A stretch of DNA of 64,000 nt from Lunularia cruciata (taxonomy: Eukaryota > Streptophyta > Marchantiopsida > Lunulariales > Lunulariaceae): NCBI GenBank assembly GCA_948567375.1, contig OX419757.1, positions 76,012,001 to 76,076,000 of the forward strand. Direction: 5' to 3'. Below the pieces are notes generated by a model. The model saw nothing but the letters and a program-made list of their open reading frames with translations. It was not told where the DNA came from and made no database searches. Position numbers and translations under genes: made by a program. This document shows, one piece after another, positions 12,100 through 23,176 of the stretch (position 1 is the first letter of the stretch; each line of letters begins with the position of its first letter).

Positions 12100-12840
12100 T
12101 TGAAATCTTGATGTGAAGGCCTTTTTTGAGGTTACTACAATGGATGTCAATTCTTTTTAAACATTAGTGGATTTGATTAAAATGCACAATTTTTTTGAAA
12201 AAAGCTACCAAGGAGAGCAAACACCCATGTGGATCCACATAGCTCTAGCTTTGGATAGATTTGGGCATCACAGTAATGGAGCTTGTGTTGCACGGGGTTT
12301 AAATATTTGGAGTATTAATGCTAGTTCAACAATTGCTTTAATAGATAGAGTTATGACAGCCATATTAGATTTGATGAGGAGTCAAGTTGCCTAGCCTGAG
12401 CACACGGAGAGGAGAAGGATATCAACAATTTTGCACAAGAATGTTTCCCTAATTGTGTTAGTTTGGTAGATGGAACATTGTTTCCTCTTGTTGCTTGACC
12501 CATCATGGATGGGAAAAACTATTTCAGCTGCAAGGGTTTATATTCCATAAACGGCTAAGTAACTTGTGATGATAAAAGGAGAATTATACATTTTATTGGA
12601 GGTAAGTTCCATGTTTTGTTTTTCTTGTTCTTTTGTTCAATGCATTTGTGCTCCTCTTTGAACAATATTGCTCCTATTTGTACCTTTTAGTAAAAGAATG
12701 ATTTGTTTATTTGCATGAATGCCAAGGTCATGTCAAGACATGACTTGTTTGAAAAAATCATCACTACGGCATGATTTTAACCGAAGAAGGAGTTGTCACA
12801 ATTTGGAGGCAAAGGAGTACCTTTTATGATTTGTGTTATG
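12100..12840 (+). pseudogene. PIF/Harbinger (DDE_Tnp_4-like) transposase fragment
   Basis: Resembles the nuclease of PIF/Harbinger transposons. The helix-turn-helix part reads PMWIHIALALDRFGHHSNGA at about 12217. It is followed by the first catalytic-Asp region (VDGTLFPL, about 12470), then DGKNYFSCKGLYSING and CDDKRRIIHF. A consensus 5' splice site (GGTAAGT, GT at 12602-12603) and an AAG acceptor at 12724-12726 frame a likely 125-base intron. After it the protein continues as SCQDMTCLKKSSLRHDF, where the D of SCQD matches the second catalytic Asp. In-frame stops (for example before PIMDG) and the lost C-terminus show that it is dead. Confidence 0.65.
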
Positions 12841-12863
12841 TACCCATGCATCACCTAGCCCCC

Positions 12864-13876
12864 TTGATTGCTATTGGAGAGATCTTTTTGCACTTTGTCA
12901 ACCGCACCATTGTCTCTTAGTATTGTTCTCACTTTTGACAACACCTCAGTCCACATCAGTTTGGAGTAGCAACACCTAGAGGATGTGAGGCTGTATCTCT
13001 AGGCATTGCATCACTCTTAGATATCTATTTGGAGTGGGTTATCCTATAGGTGGATGTTGAGAATGCTTTTAATATTGTCTCACAAGCAACCATCTTTTGT
13101 GAGCTTAGGGAGGCTGGTGGATCCTTGGCAAGGCTTATTCCTTTTGTGCGGTCCTTTTATGGCTCTCTTGCTTCCCTTTACTACCAACACGGTTGTTCAC
13201 AAGAGGGAGTCATCATCTTGGAGTCAATTGTTGGTACATGTTAAGGAGATCCTTCAAGGGGACCCTTATTTGCCATGGCTCACTCCTATCTAATACTTTG
13301 GCCATGCCAAGTTGTGTATTTCTTTCCTTGGTAGGTGATACATACATTGTGGGCCCTATAGATTAGATTAAGCAGACCTTTGACCACTTGAATATCGAGC
13401 TACATCTACTAAGCTTGAGAATCAAGGTGTCAAAGTGCAAGGCATGGTCCCCTTTAGGTGTCTTTTCCCACCTTGAGCTTCTAAAGGAGTGTATCACATC
13501 TACAAGTAAAGTATATATTCTTGGAGTGCCAATAGGATCCAAGTGTTTTGTCACATGCTTCTTAGACGTTGCCCTTGTGGAGGATGTTCTCCATATGAGT
13601 GACCTTCCATTACTGGGAGATCAGCTTGTGGCATTTGGTATACTCACCTCTAGTATGGTCATCAACCAACATATCTCCTCCGCATAGTTCTTCCCTCCTT
13701 GACCTTCCTATCACATCTAAGAGCCTTTGATAAGAGGATTATGGGAGTCTTTGGTGATATTATTGGACCATGGACATTTGAGTGTGTGATAGGGAACTTG
13801 GCACATAAATAGACATCCCTACCAATCTCATGTGGAGAGGTTGGCTTGCTATCTATGGTACTCCATAGATAGCAAT
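12864..13876 (+). pseudogene. Element B reverse transcriptase core, plus copy
   Basis: RT motifs in order: the IAIGEIF-type segment near 12870, motif A as DVENAFN (13053-13073), a GG..LIPFVRSFYGSLASLYY segment, a degraded GDP motif-B region near 13245, and motif C decayed to LVGDTYIVGP (the other copy keeps LADDTHIVDP). Downstream follow SKCKAWSPLG, ILGVPIGSKCFV, LPLLGDQLVAFGIL and AFDKRIMGVFGDIIGP. DVENAFN and LADDTHI mark a plant RT lineage that I recognise only generally. The loss of the first Asp of the DD pair and several stops and frameshifts make this copy inactive. Confidence 0.7.
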
Positions 13877-14302
13877 TGTAAAAGACCAAATCCAAGGAGA
13901 GAAATAGGAGAATGTTAACTCACATTGGGACACTTGAATGAGGGGAAACTCTGAATGCCTAATATGAGCTTTGGCTTTGGTATTTATAGGTAGCATACAA
14001 GGCCCTTGAGAATCTTCTCAAGAAGTTTCCTCAAGCCGCTTTCTTAGAGTGCAAGCCAAGTTAACTAGGAAGCTTCTCAAGAAGCTTCCTTCTAGAAGCC
14101 GCCTACTTGGCGTGCAAGCTAAGCTAGTTGGAAGCTTCTAGAAGCTTCCTTCTAGAAGCTACTTACTTGAGGTGCAAGCTAAGCTAGCCGGGAAGCTTCC
14201 CAAGAAGCTTCCTAGATACTTCTGGAATATTCTAGGCTACTTTGTCTGATGTGCTACTTCGTAAGCCCAACTAACTTTGTCGCTAAACTCCATATTGTTA
14301 CA
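13877..14302 (-). repeat. Solo LTR-A inside element B
   Basis: Runs from TGTAAAAGACC to ATTGTTACA, with complete family-A termini and no internal region on either side. Flanks are GCAAT on the left and CCAAG on the right. The empty site in the minus copy reads GCAAGCC, so the likely 5-bp duplication is GCAAG with one change on each side. A TATTTATA (13981-13988) is the reverse complement of the family TATAAATA box. Dense GAAGCTTC/TTCTAGAAG motifs lie upstream of it in element sense. Confidence 0.9.
14131..14157 (-). promoter_or_regulatory. Heat-shock-element array in LTR-A
   Basis: GAAGCTTCTAGAAGCTTC (14131-14148) is four perfectly phased alternating GAA/TTC units, i.e. a textbook heat shock element (GAAnnTTCnnGAAnnTTC). 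Another TTCTAGAA overlaps to 14157. The array sits about 140 bases upstream of the LTR's TATA box, in the U3 promoter region. Confidence 0.6.
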
Positions 14303-15137
14303 CCAAGCCAACCTATACCATTTTTGGGTAGTTGGGCTCTCTTGGCAACCCTACTTTCCTTGTTTTGTGGTTGTTGATAGGCTGGTTTTGGAGACTTATA
14401 TGACAGAGGTGGAGGACTGATCCTTTCGTCTCCAAATGCTATTGCGGCAAACAAGAGATAGTCTATCCCCATTGGCATACAAGGACCTTCCATGTTTTGC
14501 TTCACTATCATCAGATTGGGCTAGAGGTTTACAGTCTTCCTTGATGGAGTGATAGTGTGAGCATACGCTACATTCTCTCTTGGTTGACTCATCCATTTCT
14601 TAGGTTACTAGAGTACACTTTTTTCTTGTTCTTGCTCCAGCAAGGGTCTTGGATCCTCGCTTGACCATGCATTAGGGCATTCCAACTTGCACCAACTACT
14701 TTCTACACAACAATGAGGTTTTTCCTAGGTTTGTCCACCCTTCTACATCTTCATTACTCACTTGTGAGTGTGGTTCTATACTAGATGCAACAGTGGTCCA
14801 TATGACATGGTGTGCTTTTGGAGGATAGAAGATAACTTCTCATGATGCTATTAGGGAAATAGTGTTTGCTATGGCTCAAGAGAGTGGATACTTGGCTTGG
14901 ATGGAGCATTTGTATGCTTTGCAAATGACATGTGTCAAGGTAGACTTATACTTGGTCCAAGATGATCAGGTGATATTAGTAGATGTCGTGGTTATGGACC
15001 CTACACATGATACAGTTTTGAAGAGATTGATTACCTATCCCCTTGGATGGATGACAAACTATGTAGTAGAATCACTTATAACCCATGCAGAAAAACTAGA
15101 ATTTAATATGGAGTTTAAGTCAACTAAAGTTTGGTAA
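14303..15137 (+). pseudogene. Element B C-terminal region with zinc-knuckle and nuclease-like domain, plus copy
   Basis: After a decayed connector (similar to the minus copy's FLGSWALSAPL), a coding stretch from about 14680 contains a knuckle of the form C-x-C-x9-H-x3-C: Cys codons 14763 and 14769, His 14799, Cys 14811. It then has HDAIREIVFAMAQESGYLAW and KVDLYLVQDDQVILVDVVV, followed by DPTHDTVLKRL. A CCHC-type knuckle followed by paired acidic residues is what the restriction-like endonuclease of R2-type non-LTR elements looks like. A TAG at 14826 interrupts it and the frame ends at 15137. The nuclease assignment is inference from motif spacing. Confidence 0.55.
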
Positions 15138-16433
15138 GCATGATTTAATAATTGGTAGCAAAGTGGAATGTAAGAAAAAGATGAAAAATTGCTATTTCAA
15201 ATTATTCTATTTATTTATGAGTCTAGTTACTTGTTTTTATTTACAACTTTGCACAAAGAAAGTCCAAGAATTTTCAACAAACTAAATTTTATTTGAAAAT
15301 TTTGGATTAATCTTTAATGCCTTGCAAGTGTGCAAATACTTTAGGCCTAAGCCTTTAGATTCACTTGATAGACAAGATTATATTCCCATCTTAAGTTGAC
15401 TCTATAGTCTTGGATCAATCTCAAGTGGGATCCTCTTACATCAAAGGTAGAAGATTCACGTACTTGGAAATCTAACCTCTAGCAATTATGAGCAATTTGG
15501 TGCTTGTAGCTAGGATATTAGATATGAAGTTCAAACCTTGCATTTGGATGGAGCATTACATGAATTCTTTTGTTGCATAAGAAGTATCTTATATACAATC
15601 TTGATATTATTGAAGAGCCCAACTATAGATTTGAATTGGATTGGCTTAGGCTACAAGCTAGAGTTTTTCAAATATTAAATTTTTTTCTTGGTTTGCATAA
15701 CACTTAGTTACTCAAATTTTGATGAAGCTTTAACTCATTCCTTTATCCAATACACCAATTCCAAATTCCATTGGATCTATTATAATAATGGTAAATATAC
15801 CTTGGGTCAAAATTATTTAGCTATTTTCAATTCTTCAAACTTACATAATTATCTTTAGGTCTATATTTTTAAGAAAATCTTGAAAGAAAAGAAAGTATAC
15901 AAAAATGTTCTAGAGACACATTGATGTAACATATTGGTGATAGAGACCTTGCCACAACCTACACCAAGTATTCTTGAGAAGGAAGAATATAATCTTATAT
16001 ATCTTCTAGAAATGATCAACATAATGGACCACATTCTTTCATTCCAAACGTCACTACCACATCAAAAAATGCACTATGAATCAACATATAATCAAGAGTA
16101 GAAGTTGATATTCTATTTATATATACACCTCAATTTCTCCCAAATTAAAGTTTTGTTCTTTTGTTTAGTCCATGATATGGTCATTTTTATATCCTTTCTA
16201 TAATAAGGCTTTTTGAGCATGTCTTGAGATAAAAGTGGGCTCTTGGGGATTGTAATGTATGCTTTCAAGAAAATGTTGTGAACCATAAGCAAATAGTATA
16301 TAAGAGGATTAACCAATGGGCAAACCAAAAATCTTATTTGATTAAGAAGGACAGAGAGGTTGCAATATTGACTTTAGAGTTAAAGATAGTAAGTTAAAGG
16401 TGCAAGAACCTTGAGCCCAAAAAGGAGAGTAGT
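15138..16433. other. AT-rich DNA, nothing recognised
   Basis: No frame, repeat or RNA gene that I can support. The minus-strand frame at 16113-16328 is short and has no recognisable motif. Confidence 0.4.
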
Positions 16434-17023
16434 TGTAATACCATTAACAAGATATATTACCTAGAGGTGGAAATTGGCTTGGTAATATTTGGAAGGATAT
16501 TATATATGATAGTCTAAGTAGATCATATAGAGATGTCACCCAAGAGTACTTACACTACTAGTGCAAATGACAAAAAACACCTTGAAAACTTCATGATCAA
16601 TTTCAGGGGCCTAAACAGATGAATTAGACCTCAAAAACTGAAGACCCTATCCCTTTTAGGAAAAGAGATGTTACTTTTTCCCTCCATACTTGTCTCATTG
16701 AGAGCTTTCCAATGGTACCTTGGCCATGTTGTTTTGAGCTTCCAACAAGAAGATTCCACAAAGATTCCCTTAGATCAAACTTGTTTGATCAACCAAATAG
16801 GACAACGATAGACATGTCATCCATCCATGCAACTAATCTAAGGGTGGATATTGCTGACATGTCACCAATCCATGTATATAATCCAAGGGTGTAGTTCCCC
16901 TTGGGGTGGATCTTCTTTGCTATTTAATAACAACAAGGTGCTCCTTTGGGGCATCATAGTATTGAAGGTTGAAGCCTTGAGTTTCTTCTCTTGTCGGGGT
17001 TCTCTTGTCCTTGGGACATTATA
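16434..17023 (+). repeat. Solo LTR-B, short subtype
   Basis: Starts TGTAATACC and ends GGGACATTATA, aligning along its whole length with the other LTR-B copies but with only one copy of the U3 module. Flanks GTAGT (16429-16433) and GTAGC (17024-17028) are a target-site duplication with one mismatch. No internal sequence adjoins it. The conserved inverted TTTGACC box is decayed to ATCAAAC...TTTGATC near 16783-16800. Confidence 0.85.
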
Positions 17024-20000
17024 GTAGCTTAGCATTCTATTCCATTTACACAAAGAAGAATTAATATTGTCAACTCAACTTGAGATATATGACTGCATCA
17101 TAAAATTTTGAGAAATCTCTAAGTATCTCTTTGGTTTAAGAAATTTGAAGACATGGTGTTAAAGTGATCTAGTACCTTGGTCAAAGCATGCAAGTTGAAC
17201 CATTTGAGAAGGAGGGTTGTTTCAAGAGATGGACTAAGAATATCCATAAGATTTATAAAAATAAATGGATCAAGTTTGCACTTGCACAAGTAAAAGTCAA
17301 GGTGGAGAAAATAAGTTCAAAAGAAAGAAAGAAATGCTCACTTGATGGAAAAACTAACTTAGTAACTATGCATAGTTTTATATATATATATATATAGTTA
17401 GTTAGTTGGTCATTTTAACCATATTTTCCTTTGTGTATAAGAAGAAAGATAACTTATTGTATGACAACTTGATGAAAGCAATCATATTGAATAAATATCT
17501 AGGAACAATTTATCTTCTACATAAGTTACGTGGTATTGATATTCAATGAGATCCATCATTTGGTCAAATTATCTTGCAACTTACCATCCATTTTTATTTT
17601 TTTAGTTCAATATCACTTCCATAGTGAATTCTCTTAATTTTCTATGTTCTTTAAGTTTAATTTTTTTTGGTTGCTTTTTAGTATCAACCTAATGCAGTTC
17701 TTCTACCTTGGAGTACTTTATAATGGGATGATACATCATGAAATGCTTAATTTTTTGTTAGAAAAGTATTCACCATAGGTCAACCCACAACAAAATGAAG
17801 AATGTATGGAGTAGTATACAAAGTTAATTTTGGTTTCAAAATCTTCCTTCAAAGAAAACACCACTTGTTTGCTTTACTTTCTTGTTGTTTCTTATGCCAA
17901 AATTCTACTTGAACTTGGTTAAAATTTTTTTTATCACTATTATATAGTTGGTTGTTTATACTCTTGAGTTAAAAATTAGATTCAAACTTTACATTTTGAT
18001 GGTTGAAGTAAGATACTGAATTTCAACTTCATCTCAAGTTTTTCTACATAAGAATTTGTATATCGATTTGAAAAGAGTAGTGTTGCAAGTAAGAATTTTT
18101 GTTTCAAGTTTGTTAAAATAAATTTGGATTTGAATTTACAAAATACGTGAATAATTATAGTACTTTTATGACTTTAGCTCCATTTTTCTTCAATTTCTTT
18201 AATATACCATATAACTCAATTAGAAACATCAATAAATCATCAAAGAATTCATGAAGAACATGATGCATGCAATGTATAAGTAATCAAAGAGGTTGAAAGA
18301 TTGGCTCATCCAAACTATATACAAAAGGCTATTGTGGAAAAGACTTATATTAAAATGGAGAATTACTCACTACAAATATCCAACTTGGTGAAGATTATTT
18401 TGGACAAATTGTGTATTCAGATGGAATATATTAGTACTCACTATGAAGATCAAACGTGGTAAAGAATTTTTATCAACATAAGTGATTTAAAAGATCATTT
18501 GTTGAAGACAAAGGATATATATTCTTTATCTTTTATCCAATATCATCATTACATAACCAAAGTACACTATCTTTATTTGGGACATTTGACATATGTACTC
18601 CTAAAGATCAAGTATTATTCCCTCTAAAAGTTCTCTCTATGACTTCTATCAAGGTCTTCAAAAACTCTTCAAACTCCATTAAAGATAAGTAACAAATGAG
18701 TTTATTTACAAGTGTGCTATTAAAGAGAAATTTATTATTAAATGGTATCTTTGATCATACAATAAACCTATAGGTAGGAAACTTACAAGTACATGTATAA
18801 AACATTTCATTGTAATATCAATCATCTTTGGATCAGATTGAATCCTTTTACTCTACTATCAGCTCTTATTAATTGTTTGATTCAAATTACAAACATTGAT
18901 TACTCTTTCTTCATACCATGCTAGTATTTTTTTTATTATTTTATACTTATTATTATTATTATTACTTATTATTATTATTTTATACTTATATTTATACTGA
19001 TATACTTATCATATAGAAATGATTTATCTTATAGTCACTTGAATCTATTCCTTGAATCTTTGAAGAGTTGAAACCAGGAATTTATTGACTTTGTATATAA
19101 TGTTGGAAAATATTGGACAAAAGTCCAAAATATTAGGTACCTTTATCAACCCTCATGATGAAACTCCATTTTATAGGAGCAAAAGTAATCTAATCTCCTT
19201 TGCATTTCATGGATATATAACATTTTGAATCACCATAATGCACTAAAATCTTACTAGGCCTATTTTTAATTCAGTATTTCAAAAAATGTTGTTGTATATA
19301 TTGAGCTCTTATTTGCATGAGGTGTTATTGTACAAGTTCTTACTATTTATTCATTCAATTTACTCTAACATATATTCAACTTGTCTAGTAGTTTAAGCTT
19401 ATATCATTTAAATCATAATCCAAGGGTCAAGTTAGTGATAATGAAAGCATACTCCACTTTGACCTAATGGTTTTTTTTTGGGATTATGGCAAGTGGTTTT
19501 AAATTAGATAATATTGATCCCCATGCAAACTAATTTGTTCTCCTTCCTTGTTTATAATAGGCTTGTATGATTGTTTAAGGTAGTGGATGCATAAGTATTG
19601 AAGAGAAAAGGGAGCCAACTCTTTGTGCAATTTGCATGGCCTTTTTATTTGCTTAGGTTCTCTTAGTATTGTCTCCATCATATAAAAATATTTTACTAAA
19701 TGTGGAAAATGATCTAGTGCTCCTCTTATGCTAATCTATAAAACATTTCTTATACTTAAACATAAATTTTGCAATACCCTTGCACTTTTATTCTTTGGCT
19801 TAGGAAAATTTTCACAATTTTCTTTTTCTTAAAATGTAATTTATTTTATGAGTTGTGGTTGATCATATATTGCAAAAAATTGGGAGACTTGTTCAATATT
19901 TTAACTTGTCATTTGATCACATGTATATTAATTTCTATTTCTACCATTTTTTTTAATCATTATTAGAATTAAGGAAAAAAAATTAATTCTATAAAATGTA

Positions 20001-21159
20001 TATAGCACATGTCCACTATTAACCATAATTGATAAAACAAGTAAATTTGGGGTCATCTTATGAAAGCACAATATTTAAGAAAGTCTTACCAAAATAAAAC
20101 ATTATGAAATGATGAAAATTGTTGTTTCCAAAAATGCATAATCACATGATTCACTAAAAAACATTGATACAAAAATCCCAATGATTTGTAGCTGGTTATT
20201 CAAGAAGATAATAGACTCCATTGATTCTATTTCTTGCTTTGACATCCATATAGAATACCAAAATATGGAAAACAAGTAAGGAGGACAGAAGATAATGGAT
20301 GGATAAAAAACTCAATAGATAGTATACCAAATGCAAAAGATGCACCTACAACTAATGGACTTGTAATACAACTAAGTATAGACTTGCTTCTTAGAGAAGT
20401 TAATCCCTAACATTGTTACTAAGTTATACACTCTCTAGACATGTTCCTTGTGATGTTGTGACCCAAGTCCATAGGAAGGTCCTTGAATATCTTTTTAGAC
20501 TACTTGATCCCATTACTTTCTAAATATGTGTCTATGAAGCTCCTTAGATATTATTTGAAGTAAAATTGTAGGTTTCTTGAGAAATCTATATGTAAAGTTT
20601 CTACTAAATTTTTGCAGAAGTATTATAGAAATTTTAATATTATTCACACAAGAAGAAAAAATAGATCAAATAGTTTCCATCAATACTATAGTAGTTATAT
20701 GTAAAAGAAACCATCCTAGTTATCAAGCACATGGAGAGTACCTTATCAAATTCCTTAATTCACACATCACCCACATGCAAACTTTATTTATATAAATTTT
20801 GTGAAATATTATACATATAAGGTAGGATGCTTGTCCTATAGGTGAGGGTTTTATATTGTAATACGGTTGAGCAAGCCTCTAAACAAAATTCTATCATACC
20901 CTTTCTAATAGTTGAGGTTTTCTATTTTGGATTTTGGTTTAATCTTAGAGATGCTAAATGATGTAGTCTTCTATACTTGTGGGTTTTCTTCTAGGACTGA
21001 AAGTAATATGTAACTCAATTGATAGAAGACCTTGTTTGGGTTGCAAGAGATGCAACATAAAACACCTGCAGGATAGGAACACCTACGAATAGTAACTAAC
21101 TTGACCTAGAGCTAGCTGAATCCTAAGGACTAGTTGATTTTGGGTTTAATATGCCTTGG
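17024..21159. other. AT-rich DNA with simple repeats, no recognised gene
   Basis: Holds a (TA)n tract at about 17379-17396 and a run of TTA/TATACTTA repeats at about 18920-19000. Open frames (17188-17397, 19769-19966, 20577-20795) are short and show no family motif. I found no piece of the element families seen elsewhere in the window. Confidence 0.4.
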
Positions 21160-21471
21160 TCTCAGCAACAACCACAAGGTAACCACAACGGTAAGAAGAA
21201 AACCCCTGTAAGCATGTCCGCCTGGTTTCTAATTTCTGCTGGGTGAAATGCACAAATTGTTTCATTCATGATAGACTGCTGTGAATGAAACTGTGAAGTC
21301 CGACAACATTTTCTTAGGACAACTCTTCCAATGGATTCCTTAAGAAGGATCAGAGGGAATTTCCATGGCAAGATGTATACCTTTGAGAAGATAGGTCTAC
21401 GTAAAAGGCGCCCATGTAGGAAAAATGAATGATGGGAAGACCCCATCAATCCGTACAAGGGAGACATGGGG

Positions 21472-21771
21472 CTAAGCCCCAATAGAATCTATATGAGAAA
21501 TCTGCCCTACCGCACCTAAGATATCCAAGCTATGCAAGTCATACGGTCTACACACAACTGGAGCATCCAAAGAAACATCAACTAATGTGATTGCTGTCCT
21601 ATGGATTGCACCAGCCAATGCTCTTTGTAGAGCAATGGACACACAATGTCTAAAATATGCTACAAAGCATGAGAGTGAGAGTGGTACCCCTGTATGCCTA
21701 ACATGATTAGCTCTCACGCACTCTCTAACAAATGTGTCAAATTTTGTGTCCATCGCTCCATATAACTCCAA
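21472..21771 (-). pseudogene. Element B extreme C-terminal segment
   Basis: Encodes ELYGAMDTKFDTFVRECVRA followed by a stretch with LSCFVAYFRHCVSIALQRAL and AGAIHRTA. This matches what I recall of the C-terminal end of plant RT proteins of this lineage (YG.MD..F..F.R.C, then a FRQRVSIALQRA-like segment). In the plus copy this segment is missing. It is open for 99 residues, but the frame is disconnected from the upstream RT by stops. Confidence 0.5.
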
Positions 21772-21999
21772 GGCTAGAGGAACAAAGAGGTGACCTTGCT
21801 ACATGCCCCTATACTTGGAAAACTTGCGACCTACTGCTGCACTCACCGCCCATCTAGGGGGATAGGTAATCATTCCCTCCAAAACTATATGCCATGTAGG
21901 GTTTGTAATGACAACATCCGCTATTGTCACCTAAATCATCTCGGACCAAATATAAGTCTGCCCTGACAAGTGTTGTTTGCAAAGCATACAAATGCTCTG

Positions 22000-23176
22000 T
22001 CCAAGCCAAGTATCCACTCTCTCATGCCATAGCAAACACTATGTCCCAAATGGCATCATGGGTAGCTATCCTTTGTCCTCCAAAAGGACATCGTGTCATG
22101 TGGACCATTGCTGCATCTAGTGTAGAACCACACTCACAAGTGGGTAATGAAGATGCAGATGGGTGGACCAAACCTAGGCAAAACCTCATTGCTGTAGAAA
22201 AAGTAGTTGGTGTGAGTCAGAATGCCCTAATGCACAATTGAGCTAGGATCCAAGAGCTTGCATCCTTGCCGGAGCAGGAGTGAAGACATGCTCTAGTAGC
22301 TTGAGGAATGGACAAGTCAACTAAGAGAGAATGTAGCATATGCTCATACTATCACTCCATCAAGGAAGACTGTAAACCTCTAGTCCAATATGACAATAGT
22401 GAAGCAAAAGGTGGAAAATTGTCTTTTGCTCATGGGGATAGACTATCTCTCATCTACCGCAATAACACCTAGAGAGAAAAGGATCCTCCTTCAACCTCTG
22501 TCACATAAGTCTCCAAAACCGGCCTATGAACAACCACAAAATGAGAGGAAACTAGAGGTGCCGAGAGAGCCCAACTACCCAAAAATACTAAAGGTGCCAT
22601 CTCCTCCATGGATAGCAAGCCAACCCCACCACATGAGATTGGTAGAGCCGTCTATTTATGTGCTTAATCCCCTGTCATACACTCAAGAGTTCCTTGTCCA
22701 ATAATATTACCAAACACTCCCACAATCCTCCTATCAAATGCTCTCAGATGTGAAAGGAAGGACAAAGAGGGAGGAACCATGCGGATGAGGTAGGATGGTT
22801 GACGAGCAATACTAGAGGAGAGTATACCAAATGCCTCTTATGGATCTCCTAGTAAAGGAGGTCATCCACATGGAGAACATCCTTTGCAAGGGCAGCATCT
22901 AAGAAGCGTGTGATAAAATCCTCCGATCCTACCGGCACTCCAAGAACATGAAGTCCATCTGTGGATGTGATACACCCCACAGCTCAAGGAAGCTCAAGGT
23001 GGGGAGTGATACCTAAAGGGAGGAGACCATGCCCTATACTTTGACACCTTGACCTTCAAGCCTACTAGATGTAGCTCGGTAGTCAAGTAGTCAAAGGCTT
23101 GCCTAATCTGATCTACAGGGTCTACAATGTGTGTATCATCTGCCAAGGAGGGAAATACACAACCTGGCATGGCCAA
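22000..23176 (-). pseudogene. Element B RT motif C to connector and knuckle, minus copy
   Basis: Motif C reads PSLADDTHIVDP, with the DD codons at 23135-23140. It is followed by FDYLTTELHLVGLKVKVSKY and RAWSPP. Further down come an LGVPVG segment near 22940, a GGVGLLSME segment near 22620 and LGSWALSAPL with ETYVTEVEG (about 22580-22480). The knuckle region (CxCGSTLDA...) lies at about 22110-22150 and HDAIWDIVFAMA follows. The catalytic pair is intact here, unlike the plus copy, but stops interrupt the connector. Confidence 0.6.

Larger units (their letters stand above)
10890..12863 (+). mobile_element. Insertion in element B: PIF/Harbinger-derived block
   Basis: Present in the plus copy of element B and absent at the matching point of the minus copy (between about 23600 and 23840). 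It holds a 59-bp minisatellite, a second set of looser repeats, and the remains of a PIF/Harbinger transposase. I could not identify terminal inverted repeats or a 3-bp TTA/TAA duplication at the edges, so the boundaries are inferred only from where similarity to the other copy stops and resumes. It may be several events. Confidence 0.5.
13840..14318. repeat. 20-bp-arm palindrome split by the solo LTR-A
   Basis: GGTTGGCTTGCTATCTATGG lies left of the LTR, followed by TACT and CCATAGATAGCAA, and GCCAACC lies right of it. Without the LTR, this forms a perfect hairpin with 20-bp arms. The minus copy of element B lacks the second arm, so it is a secondary inverted duplication that was already present when the LTR landed. 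Confidence 0.7.
9541..15137 (+). mobile_element. Element B, plus copy: non-LTR-type retroelement with C-terminal nuclease-like domain
   Basis: Matches the minus copy at about 21160-25100 along most of its length: shared leader, N-terminal ORF, reverse transcriptase and C-terminal domain. Two later insertions interrupt it: about 10890-12863 (PIF/Harbinger remnant and minisatellite) and 13877-14302 (solo LTR-A). Similarity stops near 15137, short of the last segment of the other copy, so this copy is 3'-truncated or rearranged. I see no LTRs, no poly(A) tail and no convincing target-site duplication, so the element class rests on the RT and C-terminal domains. The 5' boundary is uncertain by about 60 bases. 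Confidence 0.65.

Noticed and set aside
14396-14596. Minus-strand frame with a Cys/His-rich CSVCSHYHSIKEDC motif, also visible on the plus strand of the other element B copy near 22330-22420
   Set aside because: It runs antisense to the RT-endonuclease frame of element B. Both copies descend from one master, so the same antisense frame appearing twice is expected. It is broken in both and does not match a known knuckle spacing.
17379-19000. (TA)n and TTA tracts as possible matrix-attachment or origin signals
   Set aside because: They are ordinary short simple repeats in AT-rich DNA, and nothing around them supports a function.
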